This document shows positions 30,913 to 42,509 of a stretch of 64,000 nucleotides of DNA, piece by piece. The stretch covers positions 248,001-312,000 of the forward strand of contig JAPJBO010000090.1 of assembly GCA_030068145.1 (NCBI GenBank), given 5' to 3'. The position numbers and the translations under genes were made by a program. The DNA is from Diplonema papillatum. Its lineage: Eukaryota > Euglenozoa > Diplonemea > Diplonemida > Diplonemidae. The first letter of the stretch is position 1. Every line of letters starts with the position of its first letter. The notes under the pieces were generated by a model, which worked only from the letters and a program-made list of their open reading frames with translations, searched no databases and was not told where the DNA came from.

Positions 30913-31239
30913 ATGACGACAACACTCCAGGAAGACGTAGAGGAAACGGACATGATGACGAGGCGAAAGGCAGAACAGGAAAGGCAGGCGCGGTCGGTAC
31001 GAGAAGCGGCAATCGCGGATAAGGCAACGACGCGCAGACGAGCAGTGAAGCGGCCCGCGTCGCAGGTGGCAAACCGAAGAAGCCCATGCGGCAGGGAGTG
31101 GAGACGAGGTGATGCAAGACGAAGGGGAAGCGCGAAGCGACCAGCCGGACGGATCAGCAAGACGCAAGACCAGGCGACCAAGAGAAGGAGGGGGGACGCG
31201 ACCCAGAGACCCGGGCTAAGTAGCCTGGAACTAGTGTGA
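30913..31239 (+). CDS. Basic charged ORF, uncertain
   Basis: ATG at 30913, about 108 codons, rich in Arg, Ala and Glu (starts MTTTLQEDVEETDMMTRRK), coiled-coil-like at first and Arg-rich later. It starts about 15 bases after the end of repeat P. No family recognised; may be a chance frame. Confidence 0.2.
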   Translation: MTTTLQEDVEETDMMTRRKAEQERQARSVREAAIADKATTRRRAVKRPASQVANRRSPCGREWRRGDARRRGSAKRPAGRISKTQDQATKRRRGDATQRPGLSSLELV

Positions 31240-32077
31240 TGGACCTTTCTTCGGAGGGGCTCACGCACTCAAAGTCCAATTTATACGCACTGGTCCTATC
31301 TGTCCGACTTTCAGTCCTTCGAGCTACGGGACACATTCGGCGCAGCATCATCAGCGCTCGTCTCTACCCCCGTGAGGCACGGCGGGGCTCCCGCCGTTCT
31401 CAAAGACCCCATCTTCTCCATTTTCCTTCCCGGCAGAAGTGGCCCGGCGCCGTTTCGCTCAAGTGCATCTCCGATGACCTTCAAGAGACCCGTCGCCTGC
31501 GTGTGAAACCGACTCTTGCTATCGCACGTTTGTCGGGCGCCCTGGCTGTCTGGCTTGTTTTGCTTCAGGGTACGCTAGGTTTCCGACTCTTGCATTCGCG
31601 AGTTTGCCAGGTGCTGAGGAGTTGTGTGAGAATGTGGCGGTGCGAAGATCGTTTACCCGATTGATGCTCTGTTTGATTCATGGTTCGTCAGGGTTCCCGA
31701 CTCTCACACAATTGGTCTAGTCAAGCTGACCCCTGCAACATTTGCCAACAATTGCCACATGCGTCACTAGAGCGGAGTGCTACTCCGATTCAGAACGCGA
31801 TTGACTCTCAGTACCATGCACAGGGAGAAACACGTGTTGTTGAGCCAATTCACCTACCCCCCCCCTGAAAACGACTGGAGCTCGATTACGCGTCGATTGC
31901 GACTCCAGTGATTTAGCGTTCTTGCCTCATGAATACCAGTCTCTTTCGTTTGCCAGTCTTTGATTTCAGTTCATGCGTGGTTGACCATCATGTTGCCAAC
32001 AGGAGAGGTGGTGATCATAACGTCCTCCTGAAGCGCTAAGGTTTCTACTCCAGGAGGGGGGGACCCCCTTTCCTATG
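31240..32077. other. No gene; trace of repeat C
   Basis: 31275-31350 (TGGTCCTATCTGTCCG, CGCAGCATCATCAGCGC) is a distant family C remnant. The rest is unassigned. Confidence 0.45.
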
Positions 32078-32343
32078 TTAACCACTTAACGGACGAACTA
32101 CTACTGTAGTGGAAGTTAAAACAAGAAAGTCTGCGGGGGTGTAAAGTTCGCGGGGGAGAGACCGAAGAATGGTCGAAAGTGGTCGTTGTTTGCTTTATTG
32201 GAAAAGTCTGGCACGATTCTTCGAAATGCGTCCCTTCATCGGGCAGAAGTCCCGCTCCGAGCTCTCAACGGATACCTGAGATTTGCCCTGGGAGCCCCCC
32301 CCTTTTCCCAAATTAACTCTGCTCCTCGTCCTTAAGTGGTTAA
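32078..32343. mobile_element. T-family MITE, intact, TTAA target duplication
   Basis: 258 bp bounded by TTAA on both sides (32078-32081 and 32340-32343). Inverted ends are CCACTTAACGGACGA (left) and, read inward from the right, CCACTTAAGGACGA. TTAA duplication and CC-starting ends recall piggyBac-type elements. No coding capacity. Relatives at 3995 and 22455. Confidence 0.85.
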
Positions 32344-32904
32344 TGGATGGGGAGACTGAACCGCCCGAGTAGGACCCTCTGATCATGATCAATTGCCACC
32401 CCACACCACGTCATTCCAGACCGTCGGTCCCATCAGCCATGGGCTGGCTGTCGTTGAGCAGCTTGACTTTATCCTGCCAGTTGTCCCTCTTCGTAAGAAG
32501 AATGTTTGGATAAACCCCTCAGATAGTGTGGCCTTGTGCATCAGACACAAGCTGACTACCTCTTCTCCACCGCGTCGTGCTTCAGGCGCTTGCACTCGGA
32601 GCTCTACTTACTGCACCGGTCATCGGAAGCCAAGAAAGCAAGAACGTCGCGACTTGTCGCTGGAGTTGTCTTATTTTTTCTTTATCCCCGGCGCGTCTAA
32701 ACGAACACCGTGCCGCTTCTTTTTTTTTTTCGTCGTTCGCAACCCGGGAAGCCGGCGGAATGATAGAAAAATAACAACACGCTTCGTTTTTTTTTTTCTT
32801 TATGCGGGCCGGTTTGACGGGTCCCCCGCTTGTATGTGCCTCTGGCGCCATTGCCAGGGTGGGACTTCTTGCTCAACCGCCAACACACGCCGTGCCCGCG
32901 CTCT
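32344..32904. other. No confident gene
   Basis: Contains T-rich tracts at 32715 and 32790. A minus frame (32851-32582) is Lys/Arg-rich, but it runs through the poly-T tracts and has no motif. Confidence 0.4.
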
Positions 32905-33125
32905 TTTTAGAGTTAAAGTTCGCTTGAAATACCGGGGTTTTAGGGTCTCCGTGTGACCGTTCATGAATGGGTTCTCTTAGAGCAAGAAAGGGCTTTATGG
33001 TTTCGGATTGTATATTTAGTGCATGCTTTCGTTATGGGTTATGGCTAGCCATGTCCGGGACTGTTTGTGACCGACACCAAGTACATTCCTTCGTGGAGTG
33101 TAATCTTGGGCCCCCCACGTTTTTA
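32905..33125. repeat. Repeat A, near full-length copy
   Basis: Nearly identical to 7677-7900, including ATTTAGTGCATGCTTTCG and TGGCTAGCCATGTCCGGG. Confidence 0.85.
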
Positions 33126-33179
33126 GTCGCAATGCGGGCAACCCGGAGCATCGGGAGGGCACTGTGTGGTGGATTGCTA

Positions 33180-33558
33180 ACGGTGTAGTGTATGCTTCCA
33201 CACACGTAGCGTGTACCGTGGGTATACACAGTACGTATGCATAGTAGGACTACGTACTGCATACCGTGTACTGCTAACTGTGTAGTGTATGCATACACAC
33301 ACGTAGCGTGTACCGTGGGTATACACAGTACGTACGCATAGTAGGACTACGTACTGCATACCGTGTACTGCTAACTGTGTAGTGTATGCATACACACACG
33401 TATGGGTATACACAGTACGTATGCATAGTAGGACTACGTACTGCATACCGTGTACTGCTAACTGTGTAGGGTATGCATACACACACGTAGCGTGTACCGT
33501 GGGTATACACAGTATGTATACATAGTAGGAGTACTACGTACGTACCCGCATGCAGTAC
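33180..33558. repeat. Minisatellite, 97-bp unit, about 3.7 copies
   Basis: Units hold GTAGTGTATGCATACACAC, CGTAGCGTGTACCG and AGTAGGACTACGTACTGC; one copy lacks about 14 bases. Read on the minus strand, the array starts at the donor of candidate exon 33667-33559. Confidence 0.9.
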
Positions 33559-33667
33559 TGCTAGCACTCGGCTGTTGAGAAGCGCCAGCGACCTCGTCAG
33601 GGCGTCCCACTCGTCCGCCGTAAACCTGGTACTCAGGTGTTCCACAGCCGATGTATCCCAAGTCATT
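33559..33667 (-). CDS. Candidate short internal exon, unrecognised
   Basis: 109 bases between a CCACCCGAG acceptor and an AGCA/GTACTG donor, coding 36 residues with an amphipathic, helix-like pattern (MTWDTSAVEHLSTRF, then DEWDALTRSLALLNS). GC-rich between two repeats: family N just upstream and the 97-bp array immediately downstream. Incoming phase 2, outgoing phase 0. No partner exon assigned; could be part of the gene starting at 41299. Confidence 0.3.
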
Positions 33668-33689
33668 CTCGGGTGGGTGGGGTGGGAAC

Positions 33690-33960
33690 GAGAATTACAC
33701 CTGTTTGTGTCGATTGCGAAGCCCACGAAGGCTTTGGTCGGATTTAGCTGACATAAAACTCCAGTTAACTTCTCATTGTGAGGCTCATCGACAATTTAAC
33801 CTATGTTTTATGACGTACTCCCATTCTCCCAAACAGGTTCCTGCCAAATGGTTTTACCTCCTTTAACTGGTTTGGCAGAGCATTGGGACGCGAGCCGTCA
33901 GGCGAGGCGGCCACGTACGCGGCGTTCTGCGCGCTGCTACGTTTGGCAAACTGCTTGGCG
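33690..33960. repeat. Repeat N copy
   Basis: GCGAAGCCCACGAAGGCTTTGG, then TGACGTACTCCCATTCTCCC and GCAGAGCATTGGGACGCGAG. Confidence 0.75.
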
Positions 33961-34139
33961 ACCCGTAACATGCAGTTTGGCAGGCGGCTGGTTCGCCGCA
34001 GGTAGCATTTCGAGCGCAGCGTTACCTCAGACGTTTTCGGGAACCTTTGGGTTCGTTCCCAATGGCTCTTTTCCCAATGGTTCTCGTGCTTGTTGCCGTG
34101 GCGATCCTCTCTTCAGCTGAGGGGGTGTCAACTGCGAAG

Positions 34140-36560
34140 CTCGCCCTCCACTGAAACTCGACTACTACTCACCTACAAGCGTGTCGCCATCATCGTCGCA
34201 AGAATGGCACCTAGGCCCTTGGGACACGCGTCGGTCGAACCGCCTCTCTGGGACCTCTGAGCTCAAACCGCCACAGGAGGGCCCTCCTCAGGTCACTGTT
34301 CCGTGGAAACCCCAGCCGAGTTGACTTGGCATCCGAGCGCCTGTAGATCGGTTGCAGCATAATCCTTCCTCCCTTTCCATACAGAGCCGCTGTGGCGAAG
34401 TTGAGCTACCGGCCAGGGACGATGCCTCGCCCGGAGACAGCGAGTTGCTACCCAGGGATGTTGCAGCAGGCACCCCAGTTTCTCCTTCCTCGGTTCCGAG
34501 AGGAAGACGTTTACACCCCCGGAGTTCATGTTGAACATAAGGCCGAGGTGGCGGAAGCAGTTGCACCGCCCTGTCTTCTCCTCGTTGAACGCTGTCCCAG
34601 GATGGTCTCTGGCAACTCTAGATCCCCGAGCAGGCTCTCGCCCCCCTGATCACACATGTTGAACATAAGGCCCGGGCAAGCGAAGTCGTCGAAGTACTTG
34701 GCCCGTCTGTAGGCCTCACTGAATCGAGGCCGATCATGCAGAAAGTGGAGGCACCGTGGCTATTGACCGTCTCCCCAATGAAGCGGCGGGCTGTCTCCGC
34801 AAAGACATCGATCAGTCCAGTTTCACTTTCGACTGTACCGCTGACGCCCTGGTAACCTGAGCCATCTTACCGTCGTCACAGGCTCTTCCTTTCGGGGAGC
34901 AACCTGGCTTGTCCGCCTTCACCTGCTTAACTATGAACCTACGAAGAAAACCATAGTTGCGCGGCAGTGGAATCGACAACTCCTCCATATGGCCAGCCTT
35001 AACGTCCTTCAACACCGATTTCCATATGGCCGACCTGTTCTCTCTCGAGTCCAGGCTAATGGCCCCCTTCGTCCTAGCAAGGACCTCCTGCTGACGCCCA
35101 AGGAGCTCCGCCATCGAGAGTTCCGGCGTCGAGGCGGGGCCCCTCTCGTAGATAGAACGTCGTAAGCCAGAACTCCCGACATAGGAAAGCCGTTCCTCAG
35201 GTGCGCTACCGGCTCCCCGTGCCCTCGATACCCGTATCCCGAAGCATCTCCTCCAGGAGCCGCACGTTACAGGCCCCTTCGGCTCTCGTCGCAGATCCTC
35301 GGCTCGCTTCCTCCACTTCAGAAGAAAAGCCGACCGGTACTACTGACATTCTTCCAAAATGCTCGAGACGGTGAAGGTTATGGCCGCCGTCAGCTCCGGC
35401 TCCACATTGGCGACTGGCGGCGAGGGAGGCTGCATCGAGGGCGGATAGAAAAAAGAAGCATCACCTTCATATCCGTCCCATCCACGGGGGACGAGCCTTT
35501 CGGTCCTCCGGCTGGCGAGCTGGGGGGAGGGAAGCGCGCTCGGCGCGGGAAGGCACTTCCCAGGGTCCCCTGGCCCTTTTCATCGGCAGGCCGCCGTGCT
35601 GCGCTTCACGCCCCCTCTGGGTTGGTCTGCCTGCTGCAACCTGCCGGACCACTCCGGCGGCCAGCTGCTCCCCTTCCCTCGGCCTGTTAGCACTGGCGAG
35701 TTGGACCCCGCGCATCCTGTCGTACTCCTTCGCAACTTGCAGCCGGTATCTGCAGGCGATGTTGGTGACGACAGCGGGACACGCGAAGACGAAGACGAGA
35801 GGGCTGGGGCCCAGTGCACCCGCTAGGGCGGCCGCTACCAAGAGTCTCTGCAGCGACACTGCAGGGTGGAACATTGGAGCATCCTCGCGGCCCCTCGCCT
35901 CCTTTCTCTGCAGGACCCCCGCGTCGGGCAGCACGAACCCCCTCTCTTCCGTTTCACCACCATGCGTCCAGCCCTCCTGCGAGAAGGGGGGCGCGAATGT
36001 CCACAAACGGAAGAAAGAGAGCAGGGACCTCCTCCCCTCTCTTCTGCAACGCATTCAGCTGCGCGTATATGGGCTTCAGGAAGTCCGGCAGATTCGACAA
36101 CCCGTAAAGCTCCAGCTGCGTGTCGACGTCCAGGATTCTCCTGGGCAGCTGAGCCGGTCGAAGAGCGGCCTCCTCCTTCCGCCTCCTAGCACTCTCACCC
36201 TCACTGACTCCTGCCGGCGAAGCCACTTGTTTGCCGCGGTCCGCAGCCTCGGGGGACACTTGGCCGGCAAACTTGCAGCGCCGTCCGTCTGAGCGCAGTC
36301 AAGGAGAGCGCCTTCGCGGCCTTGACGAAGTCGGCCGGCTCCGCGTCCGTGTAGCCGGCCGCCCACGCCTCGACATACACCAACATACCTCCCTTTCTGT
36401 GTCCAGGCCGTCCACTACGGCCCTGTAGGTCTCGGCGTGGCCCGCGTCGAATCCGGGAACGAGCTCGAAAGCTTAGCAGAGGAGGTCCTGGTGGCCCATC
36501 CTCTCAACCTCCGACCTCCTTGACCAGCACTCGGGAATCGCCATCGTTATCACCTGTTTA
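34140..36560 (-). pseudogene. Decayed GC-rich coding block, likely retroelement relic
   Basis: On the minus strand, stretches of plausible protein switch frame repeatedly: MLVYVEAWAAGYTDAEPADF (from about 36387), QLELYGLSNLPDFLKPIYAQ (about 36120), TNIACRYRLQVAKEYDRMRG (about 35750), a block near 35100, SIPLPRNYGFLRRFIVKQVK near 34960, and GETVNSHGASTFCMIGLD then YRRAKYFDDFACPG near 34770-34680. Stops and frameshifts separate them, so no intact product is possible. No catalytic domain is seen; the gag region of a retroelement is one possibility, a broken host gene another. Confidence 0.45.
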
Positions 36561-37009
36561 GAACCGTTTGTTTTGCTTGTTACACGCTTGTTACTCCCAT
36601 CCCCCGTTCATCTCTTGCATCGCAGGTCACACGCACACCAGCTCTTGCTACTGGCACCTACAAACGCACCGCCGCTACAGAGTCATGCGTCGCCGGGCAC
36701 CTCACACTACCTCTACGGCTGACATCCTCCTAATTCCTACGGAACCCCGCATCTCGCCGGCTAGTCACACTGTAGAGACGAAAACTGCCCTCTCAGGCCA
36801 CCTGCATGATGGGGTGTTTTGTGCGCAAAAGGCGGAAAAAACGCATTCGCTTGCTCGCGACCAGAGGGGAGGCATGAGCGATTCTCGAGTCTCTTCAACG
36901 CCTTCTGTTCTCTCGGATTCGGTAGCACCTCCGACATCCGACGCGCCCCTCGCGAAGTATCCCAATCCAGCTGGGGCGTCCTAGGTGCTCTTCGCGAAAT
37001 GTCCTCGAC
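36561..37009. other. No gene seen
   Basis: Unassigned sequence leading into the 49-bp minisatellite. Confidence 0.4.
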
Positions 37010-37510
37010 GCGGCAGTCATCCGACGTGCTTTTTCTTGCGGGATTTATTCAACGCAGCAGGTGGGGCATCCGACGTGCTTTTTCTTGCGGGATTTATTCA
37101 ACGCAGCAGGTGGGGCATCCGACGTGCTTTTTCTTGCGGGATTTATTCAACGCAGCAGGTGGGGCATCCGACGTGCTTTTTCTTGCGGGATTTATTCAAC
37201 GCAGCAGGTGGGGCATCCGACGTGCTTTTTCTTGCGGGATTTATTCAACGCAGCAGGTGGGGCATCCGACGTGCTTTTTCTTGCGGGATTTATTCAACGC
37301 AGCAGGTGGGGCATCCGACGTGCTTTTTCTTGCGGGATTTATTCAACGCAGCAGGTGGGGCATCCGACGTGCTTTTTCTTGCGGGATTTATTCAACGCAG
37401 CAGGTGGGGCATCCGACTTGCTTTCCGCGGAGTGTTCTCAACGCAGCAGGTAGGGCATCCGACGTGCTTTGTGTGTAGCAATCTCACACGCAGCAGGTGG
37501 GGCATCGCCT
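37010..37510. repeat. Minisatellite, 49-bp unit, about 10 copies
   Basis: Eight near-identical units (GACGTGCTTTTTCTTGCGGG, ATTTATTCAACGCAGCAGG) plus degenerate units at both ends. Three units make 147 bases, which yields long repeating open frames of no significance. Confidence 0.95.
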
Positions 37511-37513
37511 AAC

Positions 37514-37602
37514 GTTCCCAGGCGGCTTCAGACAGATCTCATCGTACGCGACCCGTCTGGCACCTCGTGTTCGCTTCGACGTCAGTTCCGCTAAAGCGAT
37601 CG
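37514..37602 (-). CDS. Candidate short internal exon, unrecognised
   Basis: 89 bases between a TGGGTCCAG acceptor and an AAC/GTTAGG donor, coding 29 residues with basic character (AELTSKRTRGARRVAYDE). A family N repeat ends just upstream and the 49-bp minisatellite starts just downstream, the same arrangement as at 33.6 kb. The donor is weak. Confidence 0.3.
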
Positions 37603-37611
37603 CTGGACCCA

Positions 37612-38060
37612 AACGAGAACTACACCTGTTTGTGTCGATTGCGAAGCCCACGAAGGCTTTGGTCGGATTTAGCTGACATAAAACTCCAGAAAATTTCGAC
37701 CAAAATTTCGACGAAAATTTTTGGCCAAATTTTTTCGACCAAAAATTCTGACCAAAAATTTTCGACCATAAAATTTTGGCCAAAATTTTTCGACCAAAAA
37801 TTTTGACCAAAAACTTTCGACCAAAAATTTTCGACCAAAAATTTTCGACCCGACTTTCACAACTTTTTCCGCGGGAAAAAGTCTCTATCCGCGGGAAAAA
37901 AGTCTCTATTCGCGCCGAAAAAGTCTTTATTCGCGCCCATAAAGTCTCTATTCGCGCCCAAAAAGTCTTTCTTAGCGGCCGCTAATAGAGACTTTTTGGT
38001 GCCGAAAAGTCTTTATTAGCGGCCGCTAATAAAGACTTTTTTCCGCTAATGAAGACTCCC
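37612..38060. repeat. Repeat N end, then AAAATTTTTCGACC and AAAGTCTNTATT tandem tracts
   Basis: 37612-37690 is the end of family N. 37690-37855 is a degenerate array of AAATTTTCGACCAAA. 37870-38050 is an array of AAAAAGTCTCTATTCGCGCC turning into GCGGCCGCTAATAAAGACTT, which is inverted relative to it. Confidence 0.8.
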
Positions 38061-39073
38061 ACGGAGGGGGGGGTCTGGTTTATCCGGCCATCCGGCCAAA
38101 GTGGCTGATCCTTAACAAGAGCGCTGCCCCCCCCCCCCCCCCCCCGTGGTTGTTGGAGATTTCCCGAAAAGTTAGTGTGAGGGCTGTTCCTCCCCCCCCT
38201 TTTGCGAATTGTGATTTGCAGCTGGCGACCTCCTCGAGTATTTCCTACAAAGCCGGTGCCTTTCCGAACGCTGCGAAATGAACTTTAGCGACAATCGGCG
38301 TCGCTTTGCTTGCGGAACGCTTTGATCCGGAACGCACGCAAACGCGTTTGCTTCCTTTTTTTCGAGCATTCATTTTTTGTCGTGCTTTTTTGGTGTTTGG
38401 ATAGTGGGTAGGTTGGGGATTCGCAGATTCCTACCTTTCGCTGTTGCTGCTTGAGTCGCACTCCTCTCGGTTTCAAAACTGCAGCCAGCCAGTGGTCCCC
38501 GACTGTCTGGTGGGACATTCTCCGGCCGTTTCTTCAACCCGCGCCGATGTAGAGCGACTTTCCGGGGCTCTCCGGGTGTTTTTCGGGTACCCTGTAAGGT
38601 AGGCTTGTTTTGTGGCTGTTTTTTCCCGGTTCCTTTAGGTTTTCCAACAAGGAATTGCACAGCGTTTTCCGACCAAACCGGATGGGCCACCTAAATGAAG
38701 GCTTGCAGTGAGAGCAGTGAAGTGCAGGTGGCTCTCCGCTCGGATAGCAGTACGGGGTGGAGTGCCGTGTGGTGCATGGAGGCCACATAGCACTTAGTGT
38801 GTAATACCGGCATATTCGGGATACCCTATGCCGTGAACTCGAACAGTGCTAACGTGATCAAAATCTGCTCGAATCTCCGCTCCCAACGACATCGCGGCGA
38901 GGCTCATGCAATACGCGCGCCTCGCTTGGCGATCACGACTACAGATTAACAGCATGTAGCATGTACTAGGAACCCCTTCTCTCAAGTTAACCAACATGGC
39001 TCGTCGAGGAATATGGGACTCTCACCTCCCATTCCAGGAGACTTACCTCGACGCCAGTTGTGTCCCCAAGCAG
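38061..39073. other. No gene; C-run and short repeat
   Basis: An 18-base or longer C run at 38129. 39028-39062 repeats 4915-4950. Some minus-strand frames are open but show no motif. Confidence 0.4.
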
Positions 39074-39215
39074 CCACATTCCGGATATCCGTAGAACACC
39101 GGTTCAGGCTTGGGCTCTGCCCTGTTCACTCGCCGTTACTAGGAGCATCGCTGTTGCTTTCTTTTCCTGCGCTGAGTGATATGCTTAAGTTTAGCGCGTA
39201 GATCTTCAACAGCTG
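39074..39215 (-). pseudogene. LSU rRNA 5'-end fragment
   Basis: On the minus strand: AAACTTAAGCATATCACTC, GGAAAAGAAAGCAACAGC and CTCCTAGTAACGGCGAGTG, the first about 130 bases of the LSU gene. Sequence on both sides is not rRNA. Confidence 0.85.
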
Positions 39216-39959
39216 AGTGGTAAGACAAGGAAGACCACGCTGGCGGCTCGCCTACGAAGTTATGGGCGGAAGGCTCGAGCACCACCATCCATTTTTCAGG
39301 ACCGGCGCACTCGGCAGGTGAGTTGTTGCACAAGCCACTCAATATAGGCTGCCGACTTGCACCATCGTCCTCGGTTCTGCTGCCAAGACATATCGACAAC
39401 TTTCTGTGGGATCTGATGAGCGACCTCTTAGAGAACGGATGACACAAGACGCGCGTCTTGTCGGCGATAGACTGCGCATCGTGTGTAGTTCCGCGATCGG
39501 TTTTGTGAAAGCCGCATTTCTTCATGCGCAGCTTTTCTAGCGAAAGGGGCGAGAGTCTGCAAAACGACGACGAAAGGATCGAACTCTGCCTCCGTAGCGC
39601 CTGTGTGAGCGTCACAGGCGAAAACGCGATGGAAGCCATCCTGTGATTTACCAACGCTTGATTTGCATGCCCCGGCTTCTTTAGTTCACTAGCATTGCAT
39701 GCAGTTTGCTCTCGGCCTGACCTCGAGAGAATTGCATTAAATGGTGCTGTGCACTGTTGATGCGACTGTGCAGCATGTGTAGTGAATTTGTTGCAGTAGT
39801 GTGATTGTCAGACCCGAGCAACGCACTATTGCAGCAAGCATGTGCACATGGTTAGCAGCGCTGCCAGCCGTGTGAAAGCTGTGTTTCTTGATGTGGAGGT
39901 TCGCTGGCGAAGACGAAGGGAGCAGGGCGACAATCTGCAAGCGACGACGAAGGACGAAC
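39216..39959. other. No confident gene; distant copies of the 40-kb array unit
   Basis: Segments near 39510-39620 and 39880-39990 resemble each other. No splice-supported exon. Confidence 0.4.
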
Positions 39960-41000
39960 GTGCCTGGGGCCTTTGCTTCACCGGCCAGAAAGCAAACTTA
40001 CAACGCTTGATCTGCATGCCGCGGCCTCCGTATGACACGGGCATCGCCTGCAGCTTTGCTCTCGACATCTCGATGCGCGTGAGAGTGACGGCCAGGAATG
40101 AGCACCGTCAGCACCCTTTGCTTCGCCGGCCAAAACGGCGAGATATACCACCTGTGGTTTACCAGAGCATGATTTGCAACCCGCTGCTTCCACGGCATCG
40201 CCTGCAGCTTTGCTCTCGACATCTTCATGCATGTGAGACTGATATGGTCAGGAATGAGCACTGCCAGCTCCCTTTGCTTTATCGGCCAGTACGCGAGATG
40301 TACCTCCTGGGTTTCACCAACGCGTGATTTATATGCCGCGGCTTTTTGTATGACACGGGCATCGCCTGCAGCTTTGCTCTCGACATCTCGATGCACGTGA
40401 GATTGATGGCCAGGAATGAACACCGTCAGCACCCTTTGCTTCGCCGGCCAAAACGGCGAGATATACCACCTGTGGTTTACCAAAGCGTGATTTGCAACCC
40501 GCTGCTTCCGCGGCATCGCCTGCAGCTTTGCTCTCGACATCTTCATGCATGTGAGACTGATATGGTCAGGAATGAGCACTGCCACCCTTTGCTTCACCGG
40601 CCAGTACGCGAGATGTACCTCCTGGGTTTCACCAACGCGTGATTTGTATGACACGGGCATCGCCTGCAGCTTTGCTCTCGACATCTTCATGCACGTGAGA
40701 ATAATATGGCGCCAGGAAAGAGCACTGCCAGCGCCCTTTGCTTCACCGGCCAGGACGCGAGATGTACCTCCTGTGGTTTACCAACGCATGATTCGCATGC
40801 CGCGGCTTCCGTGTGACACTGGCATCGTCTGCAGCTCTGCTCTCGACGTCTTCATGCACGTGAGAACGTGCCAGTGCCCTTTGCTTCAACGGCCAGGACG
40901 CGTGATGTACCTCCTGTGGTTTACCAACGCGTGATTCGCATGCCGCGGCTTCCGTATGACGCTGGCATCGTCTGCCACTTTACGCTCGACGTTTTCGTAG
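39960..41000 (-). repeat. Tandem array, about 150-160-bp units, about seven copies
   Basis: Units recognised by GCATCGCCTGCAGCTTTGC at 40042, 40197, 40363, 40514 and 40660 and diverged units to about 40980, with a higher-order alternation of two unit types. On the minus strand each unit encodes a peptide like VH(E/D)DVESKAAGDA, related to the end of the adjacent exon, so the array arose from coding sequence. Confidence 0.85.
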
Positions 41001-41299
41001 TCATCATGCACGCCTGAAGACTGATGGCCAGGGGTGAGCACTGGATCAAGTGGTGCAGTGTTACGCGGCTTGCCGTGCTTGAGAGCATGGTTCACGGCAG
41101 CGTCCGTTTGTTCATGCGCGGCTTCGTTGCCGAAGGTGAACGGGTCACTGGGGTTCGGGAGTGCGACGGCAGTGTAGGCCACGCCGACCATGACCGCCGC
41201 CAGGAGGCTCAGCTTGTAGTACGTTTTCCACCTTTTCGCGCTGACCGGCCGCGTCGCATTCTCCGCCAAGCCGTGCGTTTGGATGAGAATGGCGTGCAT
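40886..41299 (-). CDS. Probable signal-anchored protein, first exon
   Basis: ATG at 41299. Residues about 27-46 (YYKLSLLAAVMVGVAYTAVA) form one hydrophobic span after a basic stretch, giving a type II signal anchor or an uncleaved signal. A polar region follows, then a segment (HDDYENVERKVADDASV) homologous to the downstream tandem array. The frame runs to a TGA at 40886; a TTG/GTAAAC donor near 40933 could end the exon earlier. Product unrecognised. Confidence 0.4.
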   Translation of the reverse strand: MHAILIQTHGLAENATRPVSAKRWKTYYKLSLLAAVMVGVAYTAVALPNPSDPFTFGNEAAHEQTDAAVNHALKHGKPRNTAPLDPVLTPGHQSSGVHDDYENVERKVADDASVIRKPRHANHALVNHRRYITRPGR

Positions 41300-42509
41300 C
41301 GTCCGCGGGGAACAATGCAAAAAGTCGTCGGGGCCAGAACGCAACACACGACGCGGGGAAAAACAGGAGGAGTGATACGCGGATGGGAGGAGATGGGAAG
41401 GGGGGGTGTTTTCTGGACAGGGGTTTGAAGAAGAGATGCTGGAGCGAGTGCTGGTGAAGTCCCTCCCCCCACAAAGTCTTTTGTGTTGTGCGCACGTGTG
41501 CGGTTCCTTCCATTGATATGTTTTACACGATACGCTGCAAACCCGGCAGTTGAACCGTCTCTTTTAAATAATGACAAACGCGTTTTGCTACCATAAAAAA
41601 GACAGGCCCTTCGTTTTCGTCCGGGGTTACCAACATCGAAAGGATGATGGTACGAAATGGTGACGAAATGATTTGTGGTATCGTACGTCGGGTTACCCGA
41701 AATCCCGTTTTGTTTGTGAGGAACATGCGTTTTCTCGTTGTTTAGGTCGTGACGGCGTCGCCTGCACGTTGCCACGTTGGTCATCGAGAATTTTGTGGAG
41801 ATGGCAAGGCCAAGCCCACTTGCTTTTCTTACGGACGCAGATGTGTTCACGAGCGGGCAGGGCTGAAGTGTCAGCTTGGAACTGTTACGAACAGGAGGAA
41901 AATGAAACCACAGCATTTCTTTTCATCACAGCGGTGCATCCGATCAAGCAACGAACAGGTGGCGCGTGCATCAACAGGCGCCTCAATCTGGATGGTCATC
42001 ACAGGTGCGGTACTTCGTCACTCCTTTCCTACTGGCCACATCTCTCGCCAGGCACTCAGGTCCCTTCGATGCAACCCCGAACTATGCTGAGGCATTGACC
42101 TCGCCACGATTCTCCAGCTTTAATGCACAAAACACAGAAAACGGTGATCAAATGAGAAGAAGGTTGAAGTATGGCTAAAGAATTCCCGCATTGTTTGGGT
42201 GCTGGTTGGACGCTTCCGGGTAGGTGGGCGTGAATGGGCATTTGGGCACACTCTCCGCGCGTACCGCTGGTTTTGATGCTTTTTTTCTTCTTCTCATTTC
42301 CGCCGGGGGGGCTCGCCCTCAGCGACAGACCGTGCCAGACAGTCCCACCCGAAGTCGGCCGATTCCTTTAGGTCAGTTTCCTCTGCCGGCGGAAGTTGTT
42401 TTGGTTCGTTCTTCCCGTTTTTGTGTTACCGTCGATCCCGAAGGACGATCAGTTTGGTGTCTTGCGACCTTCGACTTTTTTCTACTTCCGGTTCGCCGGT
42501 AGATACCAG
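41300..42509. other. No confident gene; 5' flank of the 41.3-kb gene
   Basis: Frames on both strands are open (for example plus 41749-42090), but they overlap each other and none has splice signals or motifs that decide between them. Confidence 0.4.

Noticed and set aside
36985..37512. Plus-strand ORF of 175 codons with repeated FLRDLFNAAGG
   Set aside because: Produced by the 49-bp minisatellite, whose three units happen to have no stop in any plus frame.
41673..42098. Plus-strand ORF of 141 codons
   Set aside because: Overlaps equally long frames on both strands; nothing in sequence favours it.
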